Positions 1 through 7,559 of a stretch of 11,400 nt of DNA are shown in pieces (the first letter of the stretch is position 1; every line of letters begins with the position of its first letter). The position numbers and the translations under genes were made by a program. This stretch comes from Funneliformis mosseae (lineage: Eukaryota > Glomeromycota > Glomeromycetes > Glomerales > Glomeraceae): the NCBI GenBank assembly GCA_910592005.1, contig CAJVPP010003525.1, positions 1-11,400 of the forward strand, in the 5' to 3' direction. The notes beneath the pieces are model-generated. The model did no database searches. It saw only the letters and a list, made by a program, of their open reading frames with translations, and was not told the DNA's origin.

Positions 1-46
1 TATAGCGTGGTACTATAACCTAGTCCAAGTGGGATACCACGCTATA
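1..46. repeat. 46-base inverted-repeat unit, probable DNA-transposon end fragment
   Basis: The 12-mer TATAGCGTGGTA at 1-12 is the exact reverse complement of TACCACGCTATA at 35-46, leaving a 22-base loop. The same 12-mer recurs at 59-70, so three copies lie in the first 70 bases. GC-bearing perfect repeats stand out in such AT-rich DNA. They look like terminal inverted repeats of a small non-autonomous DNA transposon with TA-rich ends. The window starts inside the structure, so its left limit is unknown and the family is not identified. Confidence 0.7.
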
Positions 47-77
47 ATATAATTATATTATAGCGTGGTATCCCACT
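28..77. repeat. Perfect 50-base palindrome
   Basis: Bases 28-52 pair with 53-77 without a mismatch. The arm begins AGTGGGATACCACGCTATA and the centre is an AT-rich stretch between 52 and 53. The symmetry stops at 27/78. It can be read as two identical transposon termini facing each other, that is, abutting or nested insertions, or as a single hairpin-forming element. The palindrome is directly visible; the transposon interpretation is inference. Confidence 0.95.
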
Positions 78-1240
78 CCTCTTATATAGGATTTTTACAA
101 TATATAGAAAAAAATTATCAAAAAAAATCAATTTATTTTTTTTATATACTAAATATGATTTTTAAGTCAAAATATTTCAAAATTAATATTAATACATTTT
201 TTATTTTTTTCACTGTTTTTTATTATCACAAGAGTTTTATATATAAAATATTACTTATCAATAATAAAGATTTAATAAAAATTTTAATTTTTTAGTTTAA
301 AGTGAAACAAAGGACTATACATATTTTAATGCTATAGTTATACATATGCTTATCTATCTACCTGCTTAAAATTTGAGTTAATATGTGATTAGTTCCTTTT
401 ATTACATCTGTGCTTTAGACTTAACAATGGTTTATGAAATCATTTCTTAGTATATAATAAAAGTTTTAGTAAAATTCCAGAAATTTAATAAGATTTTAAC
501 AATTTTAATAATATAATAAAAATTTAAAAATTTAAATTTTTGATAAAATTTAACATTTTATTAAATATATAATAAAACTTATAATTTAAATTAGTTTTAG
601 AATTAAATATTATTATTGTAATTTTAATTTAATTAAAGATTCTAATAAAAATAAATATTATATTTAATAGTTTTTTATTAAATATATTTATATATTTTAA
701 ATAAATTATAATAAGAAAGTATTATTATATTTTATATTATTTTATATTATAAAAGAAGTTATAATAAAATTATTTAAAATTATTTTTTTTTTTTATTCTA
801 ACTCAAAAAACAATATTTTAATAAATCATAAATTTTTGAATAAGAATATTTTTAAATCTATAATTTTTTAATAATAGATATATCAAAATAAAAATAAATT
901 TGAATTTGTTTTTTTAAAAAAAAATAATTCATTTAATTGTAAATTTTGCGATAGTGAATTTTTTTTTAAAATACATTAATAATTATATTATTAAATATAA
1001 TTTCATAATTTTTTCTTTATAATATTTAAATATTTAAAATTAGTAATATTAAAAATTTTACAAAATTATTAATATGAAAACATTCGAAAATGTTGTTATA
1101 AAAAATTAAAAATTTTGAATTTTAAATTAATATAAAAAAGTTACATTAAAAATCATCATAGATTTATTATAAAAAATATTTTTAATAATATATTTTTTAT
1201 TTTAATATTATGATTAGTATTTTTTAATTTTAAATGATAA
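78..1240. other. Extremely AT-rich intergenic block, no gene seen
   Basis: This stretch is almost entirely A and T, with long runs of AAATTTAAT-type sequence and many stops in every frame. A stop-free frame at about 65-295 starts at a GTG inside the palindrome, and its Phe, Ile, Lys and Tyr content is that of random AT-rich DNA, so I do not call it a gene. No transposase motif or RNA gene is visible. The block ends abruptly near 1240, where the sequence becomes richer in G and C. Confidence 0.7.
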
Positions 1241-1245
1241 TTGAC

Positions 1246-1627
1246 CCAAGTGGAATTTAAATATAAACAAAATTTTAAATTAATTTAACGTTATATTAAT
1301 TGTTTGTGTATCGTGTAACTAAACTAGTGCAACAGTTGAAAATATTAAGTTGATCCATTATTTTATTCTTAACCTTTTTCGTATAATTATAAATCGAAAG
1401 TGGGACGAATACTTTTATATATGAAGAAAGAAAGAAAAGTAAATATGAATCTAAGGAGTACCGAACGATCGATCCTTCGTTAGAATGTAAATGATATTAT
1501 TACTTAATTTCTTATTTAAAAAAAAATGAGTTGGAATTATGCGAAATCCTCATCTGTCGACTGAAAATCAGCAATCATAATTATTAAAAACATTATTTAA
1601 ATTTATACTAGGATCAATCCCATTTGG
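1246..1627. repeat. Imperfect inverted repeat pair, possible decayed mobile-element ends
   Basis: CCAAGTGGAATT at 1246-1257 and AATCCCATTTGG at 1616-1627 are inverted copies matching at 10 of 12 positions. The same core, CCAAGTGGGAT, occurs at 25-35 in the transposon-like cluster at the left edge. The left copy sits just inside the change from extremely AT-rich to less AT-rich sequence. The pair could bound a decayed miniature element of about 380 bases, but the repeats are short and target duplications are not obvious. Confidence 0.25.
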
Positions 1628-1762
1628 CTAAAAATTAAAAGTTATAATTTTCACAGAATCTTTATAGATATAATAATAAATAAACTAAGGTATTATTTTC
1701 AGGAATTTGGTAATAACACAATTCTTTGATGGAAAATTAAATCTAACATTATAGCTCATTTA

Positions 1763-2213
1763 ATGCTGGACCATGTTTATAACACGTTTCTTGATTTTTC
1801 TTCCTCAAAGAATGTTTCAGAAGACATTATAGTATTATAATTATTGACATATTGACGTAAAAATTTACAAGATTTGTGTACAGATTCTTGGTTAATACTC
1901 TTCTGATCCAATATCTTATCAGAGATTTTAAATTCAACTCACTAATTAAAAATATCTATCAAATTACAAAATTGTTAGTGAAATTGTGACTTGTTTAACT
2001 TGGGACGAGGTCATCAATTGGATTGAGTATAAATCAAGATCAAATAAATGGAAGCAAGTGACAATATATATCATTATGTCAAAGATTTTACTTTATATTT
2101 TCATAATTCTTTAATTCTTAGAGATCACCAACATTACGGCTTCCTACTTACCAGACTTACAAACATTAAAAGTTGTTTGGATTAAATCGTTAAAACACCC
2201 AGTAACCCAGTAA
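1763..2213 (+). pseudogene. Possible decayed protein gene, broken coding-like frames
   Basis: Several short plus-strand stretches read like protein, with mixed codons and few of the Phe, Ile and Lys runs typical of noise here. An ATG at 1763 opens 25 codons ending at 1840 (contains FLDFSSSKNVSEDIIVL). A frame open from 1950 contains TWDEVINWIEYKSRSNKW, has one in-frame TAA at 2112, resumes with LEITNITASYLPDLQTLKVV, and ends at 2213. A different, overlapping frame from ATG 2048 to 2185 (45 codons) contains YHYVKDFTLYFHNSLILRD and LLTRLTNIKSCLD, so the true frame is uncertain. The switches between frames suggest frameshifts in a dead gene, or unrecognised introns. The LTNIKSCLD-like endings faintly recall leucine-rich-repeat F-box proteins common in mycorrhizal fungi, but I cannot assign a family. 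Confidence 0.3.
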
Positions 2214-2298
2214 AACTACATTTATTTATTATTTTATTTTATTTTGTATCTAAACATATTAGCATTTGTTTTAACGCGATGACGATTTAAGACCTTGA

Positions 2299-2511
2299 AT
2301 ATATCATATTTCAAATTTTATCAGTTATTACTTAAAAGTTTTGCAATGGCTCTCATTTGCTTGTGCTAAAATTCTTGATGCATTTGTCATTAGAAATGTG
2401 AAATTATTATATTGGATTAAAATTTTGATTCAATCGCAAAAAATAGCAGGAACAGGTGATAAACTACCTGCTTTTGTGGAACATGGAAAGAGATCATTTC
2501 TTGGAGTTTAG
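2299..2511 (+). pseudogene. Coding-like open stretch without a start codon
   Basis: A plus-strand frame is open for 70 codons, from just after a TGA at 2296 to a TAG at 2509-2511, with no ATG at its beginning. It contains LQWLSFACAKILDAF and IAGTGDKLPAFVEHGKRSF, which look less random than other AT-rich frames nearby. No family is recognised. It overlaps the next fragment in a different frame, so at most one of the two frames was ever translated over 2447-2511. It may continue the decayed gene upstream, after a frameshift, or be chance. Confidence 0.2.
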
Positions 2512-2686
2512 TCGCAATGACCAAATCATTTATCGGCTCGCGTTTACAAAATCATCTTTTGGAAAAAGTAAATGATGCACGATAAAGAAGCTCAACGCCT
2601 ATCCACTAGGAGATGCTGATGTATTGTTATTATTAGCGAAATGTGATCTATTCTTTATTTTTATCACATTTTTGCTAATTACGTAA
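2447..2686 (+). pseudogene. Coding-like frame with one internal stop, possible decayed exon
   Basis: The frame starts just after a TAG at 2444-2446, which could equally be an AG splice acceptor, and runs 42 codons to a TGA at 2573. It resumes and ends at a TAA at 2684-2686. It contains NMERDHFLEFSRNDQIIYR and, after the stop, TIKKLNAYPLGDADVLLLL. Codon choice is varied (CGC, CTC, GCG, GCC), unlike the AT-rich noise around it. No family is recognised. The last third overlaps the hairpin at 2632-2679, so the end of the frame may be accidental. Confidence 0.3.
2632..2679. repeat. Hairpin with 16-base near-perfect arms
   Basis: TTAGCGAAATGTGAT at 2633-2647 pairs with ATCACATTTTTGCTAA at 2663-2678, apart from one mismatch and one unpaired base. 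An outer A-T pair at 2632/2679 extends the stem. The loop is about 15 bases of T-rich sequence. The word ATCACATTTTGCTAA also occurs near 10527-10541. It could be a fold-back repeat or a fragment of a transposon end. Nothing suggests a bacterial-type terminator in this eukaryotic context. Confidence 0.6.
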
Positions 2687-2862
2687 CTTTTCCAAAAATA
2701 GAATGTCTATAAATAGAAAATTTCCCGGTGAAAATCAATCCTTGAAAAAAAGTTATAATTGGTTTGGTTTCGCCAAGCCACTTACCCCCCAAAAAAGCTT
2801 AATTTTTGGTTTGGTAATACAGATTATTAAAAGCAAAGGGGGTCTTTTAATGATTTATTCTC

Positions 2863-2881
2863 AAAAAAAAAAAAAAAAAAA
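2863..2881 (+). repeat. A19 homopolymer tract
   Basis: Nineteen consecutive A bases follow a stretch (about 2703-2860) with a higher G and C content than its surroundings. A 61-codon frame from ATG 2703 runs into the tract, so its lysine-rich end is an artefact. The tract could be the tail of a retroposed transcript, but no target duplication or poly(A) signal just upstream was found. A simple slippage tract is equally likely. Confidence 0.8.
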
Positions 2882-2940
2882 GGTTTAACTCGATTTGGAT
2901 CACAAAGCCTAAAGTTTTTTATTCGCGATGATTTTTTTTT

Positions 2941-2963
2941 AATTTTAATTTTAATTTTAATTT
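2941..2963. repeat. AATTTT microsatellite
   Basis: The hexamer AATTTT is repeated almost four times without interruption (23 bases). It is a simple-sequence repeat with no evident function. Confidence 0.85.
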
Positions 2964-2964
2964 A

Positions 2965-3648
2965 CTTATCTCATGAAATATTCAAACTTTTTTTTCTTTT
3001 GATATGTGTTCAGTGATTATCAAAAAATACGCGTCATTATCAGAATGATTTTGGTAATGCCTACCCTATCCTATGACTTATTGGATCGAAAAAAAAAATT
3101 TTCTTTTTATTAAATAATTTCCTTTTAAAATATTTATCGGATTTAAGAGGTTTTTCCGTCGTTGAAATCTTTGTCTAGTTTTAAAAATTAGCATAGATTG
3201 ATTAAATCTCGGTTCATTTGATTCCGAAAATAGAAAAGATTTCGTTAGAATAAAAATTATATGGATTACTAATAAGAATTGTATTGTGCATTATTTTATT
3301 GTGCGTGCAAGTTAAATATTATCATTATTCAATCGATTTCCAAATCAAGTTATAACAAGTAATTTTTTTGTTTCATACACAAAAAGAACTTTCCCTTTAT
3401 TTTATTATATTTTTTATTATTCGATTGTAACGGGATTATTCCCTTAATTGTCAAATTCCGTTGGGAATATTTTTTTTTTGAATGCTTTTTCCATTTTGGT
3501 TTAAAACAATATAAGAAGCTGTAAGCGCGTATTTGTTGATCTGCGAAGGAATTACGCGTCGACTTCAACATATATGGTTAATATCAGTTCTAAAATATAT
3601 CATTTATCTTTTTGATCGCCCCCAAAAAAAAACGCGTTCCCCAAGGCG
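2965..3648. other. Intergenic stretch, no supported gene
   Basis: There is no convincing exon, RNA gene or transposon end here. A 73-codon minus-strand frame (3350-3571) begins with an ATG followed by about 19 varied codons containing STRNSFADQQIRAYSF. It then passes into lysine- and asparagine-rich sequence expected by chance. Without a homologue or a visible promoter I leave it uncalled. Confidence 0.5.
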
Positions 3649-3837
3649 ATGATATTTTCTTTTCTTTTTCTTTTTTTGTTGATGTCTCCATTTGGAAATT
3701 TTACGCCAAAAATTTATCAAACTTATATCTTACGAATACAACTATTATCTAATCACCTTATTGAATTGATTAGAATAAACACATACATACATACATATTA
3801 TATAAATAAACCTTTCTATTGCGAAGAATTCACGTAA
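3649..3837 (+). CDS. Hypothetical small protein with a signal-peptide-like N-terminus (doubtful)
   Basis: This ATG-started 62-codon frame ends in TAA. Residues 2-12 are almost all Phe, Leu and Ile (IFSFLFLFLLM), followed by SPFG, which resembles the hydrophobic core of a secretion signal. The rest (about residues 17-62) has no recognised domain, and only one cysteine is present, near the end. A run of ACAT repeats at about 3780-3796 encodes the Thr/Tyr/His-rich segment, which argues against a conserved protein. The hydrophobic start could simply be T-rich DNA read as Phe and Leu. It has no intron and no obvious TATA box. If real, it would be a small secreted protein; I consider chance more likely. 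Confidence 0.18.
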   Translation: MIFSFLFLFLLMSPFGNFTPKIYQTYILRIQLLSNHLIELIRINTYIHTYYINKPFYCEEFT

Positions 3838-4489
3838 ATTGAAAAGATCTTTCCTTAGTTGGTTAGACCGGTTGGAGAAAGAAAGAAAATGATTTTATTG
3901 AAATCACATTCATTTTAACAAACATTTCTTTGTGCATAAATCATACTTATCGATCGAATTATATATATAAAAAATAATAATTACGCCTAATTTCGACTAT
4001 TATTCAAAAGAATTTATATTTTCCTATTTCGTCCTATTAACTAAAGCGCCTACATGAATGGTATAATAAACTTAATATTTACTAATAAAAGAAAATAATT
4101 CGTTACAGCTATAATTCCCTATATAAGGATTGAGCTATAATTAATTGCAAGGGTATACAATGTAGAGATCTTCATTACACAGGAAAACATTTATAAGTAG
4201 GCAATCGAACCTATTATAAAATGCAATAAATAAATCTGTAAAAAAAATTTCACACGATCCCCTAGCAACCGCCATTTTTTTTATAAAAAAAATTGATGAA
4301 ATTTGTAAAGCGAAATAAAATTCTACAATTTTATTATTAATAAATAATTCTATGATTTCATGTTCAAAAATAAAGAACTTTCGGTCGAATTCTTAGTCGT
4401 TTACTCAAATAACGATTCTCGATGCAAAAGTTATTTAAAATTCCAGAAATCGTCAATTTACTATCGTATTCTTGATTGATATTTACAAA
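3838..4489. other. Intergenic stretch, nothing identified
   Basis: The DNA is AT-rich with scattered GC-bearing words but no supported gene, RNA or repeat. On the minus strand a 69-codon frame (4364-4573) is free of stops but has no ATG. The strand opposite its right part carries the coding-like frame described at 4490. Confidence 0.45.
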
Positions 4490-5066
4490 ATGACCTTCCA
4501 ATCTGCTGATTCGAACACGGTAAAATCCGTTGTTTGTTTGTTGAATTTCGATAAATATTGTTTCAAGAAGCAAAATATGTAAGTAACGAATTATTATCTT
4601 TTGTTTGTTGTTTGTTTGATAGGTTTTCAGATTCTTAACAAAATAAATTTATGATTCACTAAACATTTAATTGGTCTCATCCTTATGTTTATTTAGTACC
4701 ATTTTTTTTTACTAAACAAAATCTTATCAAGAATTTAAATCAAATAATATGCACTATTTAAATCATAGCGCATATATAATCCATGGAGATTACCGAAAAA
4801 TCAAACATTAGATGATGACTCCGGAACTCTTCACAAGTTGGCAATCGTTGCAGTAAAGGATTGAATTCATCAAAATCAAACAATATTATAAAAAATGAAA
4901 ATTACTATCTGACTTCTATTAGGTAACCACGTGCTAGAAGACTGAGAGATTTAAAATTGGAGATTTTCTAGCAAATTTCTTTTTTCCTTTTAACATGTTA
5001 CCCGTGAAAGTGCGTCTCATCAATTGCACCTTACAAAGAAAATTTAGAGATTTAATTATTAATTAA
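4490..5066 (+). other. Cluster of short coding-like frames, possible exons or gene relics
   Basis: Three plus-strand pieces have protein-like codon use. ATG 4490 opens 30 codons (contains MTFQSADSNTVKSVVCLLNF); its last codons overlap a strong splice donor, GTAAGT, at 4579-4584. ATG 4783 opens ten codons, then two adjacent TGA codons at 4813-4818, then continues in frame to a TAA at 4924 (contains NSSQVGNRCSKGLNSS). ATG 4995 opens 23 codons ending at 5066 (contains MLPVKVRLINCTLQRKF). They are not in one continuous frame, and no splicing I tried joins them convincingly. They could be exons of an unmodelled gene, a transcribed non-coding region, or relics. Confidence 0.2.
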
Positions 5067-6153
5067 CATATATTGAATTGAATTCATTTTTTTTTTTTTG
5101 CATACTAAATAGGAATAAATGAATAAGATTTTTCACTAAGAAAGAAAAAAAAGGGATGTGAGATGGATTTGGAAGACAAAGGATCCTTTGTGCAGTTTAA
5201 AAGTAAATAAATAAATTGGAAAATATCCTTGAGCCAATAAGTGTGAGCAAAGCACAACATTCCTTGAAATATTTAAAGTCCTTACGATCATAGCGTATCG
5301 CAGACCTTTTATACCTTGATATATTAACTTGTAAATTAATAATGCATGCATTTTATTGCACATCAAAAGCAATATTCGTTGCATCAATTGTACTAAATCA
5401 ATATTACCGGTTTTACATTGTAAATCTTTTGATCACTTATAATAAAAATTAATATTATAATCTTATAATGGTATAGTGGATACTGCAAAGAAAAAAAAAA
5501 ATGCTTTACCAAATAATATAAAAACTGATACTTATATTTGAAGTACGAAAATGACCTAGCACTGACATTTGTTTCATACAATTTTTTCTTTTATCGAAAG
5601 ATACAAATTATAAATCATACAAGATTGTTTATATGCTTCCTTTTTGGTCGATTATTACCTACTTTTTTTTTTTTTTTTTTTTTTATTGCAGTATGCACAT
5701 AATATAAAATATCATATTATTAATATAAAAAGTTTTTTTTTTTTTATTATATTATCATCACACTTTTTTATTTTATACCTTAGATTTTTATATCTTAAAT
5801 ATACATGTATTTTATCTTATAGTTTTAATTGAAAGAAAAAAGTGTGAATGAATTGTTACACGATTTTAACGAATAATTTATGCGAATAAAAAAAGGGAAC
5901 AAATTCTAACGAACAACCATATTTACAACGCAATCGAATTTTACAAGGGGAGGTTGTTCAAATAAAAAATATATATGAAAAGGAAGAAAAATTAATAAAT
6001 CGTAATCTTCTATTTAATTAATTTCTAAAAAAAAAATGGAAACGATTATAAGACATTAAACTAAAGTGTTCATTTATCGATTCTGTACAAATTATATTCT
6101 CATTATTTTTTTCTTTAAACCCTAAAATGTCCGTATTCATCTTGTAAAGTTGA
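5067..6153. other. Intergenic stretch with long T tracts
   Basis: No gene is supported here. A minus-strand frame (ATG at 5382-5384, ending 5136) has 82 codons but resembles no family and ends in T-rich sequence read as Leu and Phe. The two T tracts are listed separately. The right part lies downstream of the minus-strand gene at 6154. It should hold that gene's 3' end, but no canonical AATAAA is seen in the first 150 or so bases after the stop. Confidence 0.45.
5663..5684 (+). repeat. T22 homopolymer followed by a splice-acceptor-like ATTGCAG
   Basis: Twenty-two consecutive T bases are followed directly by ATTGCAG, the arrangement of a polypyrimidine tract and 3' splice site. No coding exon follows: the downstream sequence is AT-rich and includes a second tract of 13 T at 5733-5745. 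The resemblance is probably incidental, and the tract is prone to slippage in sequencing and replication. Confidence 0.75.
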
Positions 6154-6720
6154 TCAATAAGGTTGGGTATACGGAGGAAATACGTTCCAATCTACCGTGA
6201 AATCTACTTGCTCACAAGTAGGAAAAGGACTTATGGGTGGCGTTAACGTGGGTATCGGAGATTGTATCGGAGTTTGTATTTGTATTTGATCAAACCTTTC
6301 AAACAGCTCGATGCTAATTTGATTAGAAAGGTTTAAAAGTTCCTGCGTCCCAATATTGGAAATACTTTGGGTCTGAATTGTCGGTTGAGGAATTGGCGGT
6401 TGTTTATTATTCTCATCATCATTAAGTTTTGATCCGTTAGTCAATTTATTTACCAAACTTTCTAATTTTCCAATTCGATCGTTAAGAAGGTCGATGTATT
6501 CATCGTTTTGTTCACATCTTTTGCAAAAGTTATTTGTTTGCTTTATGGGTTTTGGAGTTGTTGTTTTCTTTTTTGGTGCCGGAGGTTTCGACCTCCTGAC
6601 TGTCATTATATGTGTTCTTCCGGTCGTGTCGATATGTCCTTCGCTTACAGCAAGAGCTTTTCTCCCCCTTTTCGATTTAATAACAACAGGTTTATTATCA
6701 AAAGAATTTGGTGGACTCAT
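6154..6720 (-). CDS. Predicted nuclear protein with basic patches and a short coiled coil, family unknown
   Basis: This is a complete single-exon reading frame of 188 codons, from ATG at 6718-6720 to TGA at 6154-6156. Residues 15-21 (KSKRGRK) resemble an AT-hook or nuclear-localisation motif, though the classical AT-hook Pro after GR is missing. Residues 42-57 form a second Lys/Arg/Pro-rich patch. A CxxC pair (C66, C69) precedes a strong heptad pattern, I76-L79-I83-L86-V90-L93, predicting a short dimerising coiled coil. Residues 100-120 and 149-167 are Pro/Gln/Thr-rich linkers, with a second amphipathic helix at about 126-146. The C-terminus is acidic-aromatic (VDFTVDWNVFPPY), like an activation segment. 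Together these suggest a DNA-associated regulator. The N-terminal patch then zipper faintly recalls Hap4/bZIP proteins, but a proper bZIP basic region is absent. Plus-strand frames over it are shadows. The gene is convincing; the function is inferred. Confidence 0.78.
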   Translation of the reverse strand: MSPPNSFDNKPVVIKSKRGRKALAVSEGHIDTTGRTHIMTVRRSKPPAPKKKTTTPKPIKQTNNFCKRCEQNDEYIDLLNDRIGKLESLVNKLTNGSKLNDDENNKQPPIPQPTIQTQSISNIGTQELLNLSNQISIELFERFDQIQIQTPIQSPIPTLTPPISPFPTCEQVDFTVDWNVFPPYTQPY

Positions 6721-6778
6721 TTCTGATTTTATTTGGGTAGAAAAGTTGGAGGTGAAAAAAAAAATTTGAGATTCGCTG

Positions 6779-6786
6779 CCTTTATA
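6779..6786 (-). promoter_or_regulatory. TATA box for the 188-residue protein gene
   Basis: On the minus strand the sequence reads TATAAAGG, 58 bases before the ATG at 6720. With a usual TATA-to-start distance this gives a leader of roughly 30 bases. The leader contains a pyrimidine-rich stretch opposite the A run at 6755-6764. The context before the ATG is A-rich (AAAATCAGAA), which suits fungal translation starts. Confidence 0.45.
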
Positions 6787-6995
6787 AAGAAATCTATTTA
6801 TGTATAATCATTGTAAAATAAATAAGTCTAAAAATAAATTCTTTGTAATTTATAATTTTCTCTTTTCCAATTAAGTTAAGTGAATCGACCATAAAAAGAA
6901 TTTTCTTTTTTTTACTATTGTAATTTTATTATAAAATAAATGATTTCATGACTTCAATTGAGTTTTCTATTAAACTTTTAAATATTATATTGATT

Positions 6996-7103
6996 TCATT
7001 TCGGAGCCCAAATTCCTTTTCCTGAGCCACAAAGACGTTTGTCATATAAACATTTGCCAAGGAAATGAAAGTGTTCTTTAAAATCGCGTTGGTGTTTTTT
7101 AAG
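6996..7103 (-). pseudogene. Coding-like minus-strand fragment, possible gene relic
   Basis: The minus-strand frame has 35 sense codons ending at TGA 6996-6998. It contains HQRDFKEHFHFLGKC and LYDKRLCGSGKGIWAPK, a composition unlike the AT-rich background (Trp, Cys, Gly, Asp, His). A TGA at 7104-7106 interrupts the frame. Upstream of it the frame stays open back to a TAA near 7165, including MTHKHLIKIL. There is no intact start, so a decayed gene or an exon of an unmodelled gene is the best reading. It lies about 280 bases upstream of the 188-residue gene on the same strand, but its terminal stop rules out simple read-through. No family is recognised. Confidence 0.3.
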
Positions 7104-7273
7104 TCACAATATTTTAATCAGGTGTTTATGAGTCATATTGTTTGAAACAAGGGTTTTGACGACCACTTAATTAATAATCAACCCACATGATTTATTTTAT
7201 TCGCAACTGTTATTTCGAAATGAAACTCCGACACAAATTATTCGTTTCAGTCTTTGTTTAAATTTAATTTCTA

Positions 7274-7519
7274 ATGGTCGCATTATTCGGTTCGACCATT
7301 GCAGAAATATCTATTTGTTTTTGGAATCTTGAACGTGAAAAACGTTGAATAAGCCAAAGTGCTATTAAAGGTTCGACAATGAATAAAATTATAAATAATG
7401 TGGCAAAATTTTAATCTAATAATGATTACATGAATAAAGCTAGAAGGTTGTTTACGGATTTTATAAGCCGTCAAGCCGAATTTAGATCTCAATATGATAA
7501 ACGCCTTTATTATTGCTAA
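7274..7519 (+). pseudogene. Coding-like plus-strand frame with two internal stops, possible gene relic
   Basis: One frame runs from ATG 7274 to TAA 7517-7519 and is interrupted by TGA at 7346 and TAA at 7412. The pieces are 24 codons (MVALFGSTIAEISICFWNLE, then REKR), a middle part with SQSAIKGSTMNKIINNV, and 29 codons from ATG 7430 containing LFTDFISRQAEFRSQYDKRL. The last piece looks most like real protein. A CTAAT at about 7415 with an AG some 20 bases on could mark a splice acceptor into it. The opposite strand is also free of stops over most of the region, so the strand choice is not certain. No family is recognised. Confidence 0.27.
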
Positions 7520-7559
7520 TTTGGACAGGTTTCAAGTTACACTTCTTGACTGGAATTTT

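Noticed and set aside
65..295. 76-codon plus-strand open frame
   Set aside because: It starts at GTG inside the palindrome and is nearly all Phe, Ile, Lys, Asn and Tyr, as expected of stop-poor AT-rich DNA.
1555..1577. CGACTGAAAATCAGC resembling a tRNA-Phe anticodon arm
   Set aside because: The stem does not pair properly, and no other tRNA arms flank it.
2703..2888. 61-codon plus-strand frame from ATG 2703
   Set aside because: It reads fairly like protein at first but runs into the A19 tract, and no domain or transcript signal supports it.
3350..3571. 73-codon minus-strand frame
   Set aside because: Only the first 19 or so codons look coding; the rest is Lys/Asn-rich background, with no family and no promoter seen.
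4202..4220. GCAATCGAACCTATT resembling a reverse-strand tRNA T-arm
   Set aside because: The stem is only four pairs with the wrong loop size, and no cloverleaf can be completed.
4364..4573. 69-codon minus-strand frame
   Set aside because: It has no ATG start, and its right part lies opposite another plausible frame; the strand cannot be decided.
5136..5387. 82-codon minus-strand frame (ATG 5382-5384)
   Set aside because: No recognisable domain, a C-terminus produced by T-rich DNA, and no supporting signals.
5644..5832. 62-codon plus-strand frame of mostly Phe
   Set aside because: It is an artefact of the T22 and T13 tracts.
6494..6769. Plus-strand frames over the 188-residue gene
   Set aside because: Antisense shadows of the minus-strand gene, with cysteine- and phenylalanine-rich content typical of reverse reading.
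7287..7300. GGTTCGACC resembling a tRNA T-loop/B box
   Set aside because: There is no matching acceptor, D-arm or anticodon stem nearby on either strand.
7283..7492. 69-codon minus-strand frame
   Set aside because: It starts at TTG rather than ATG and is the exact codon-phase antisense of the plus-strand relic frame; the plus reading looks more protein-like.
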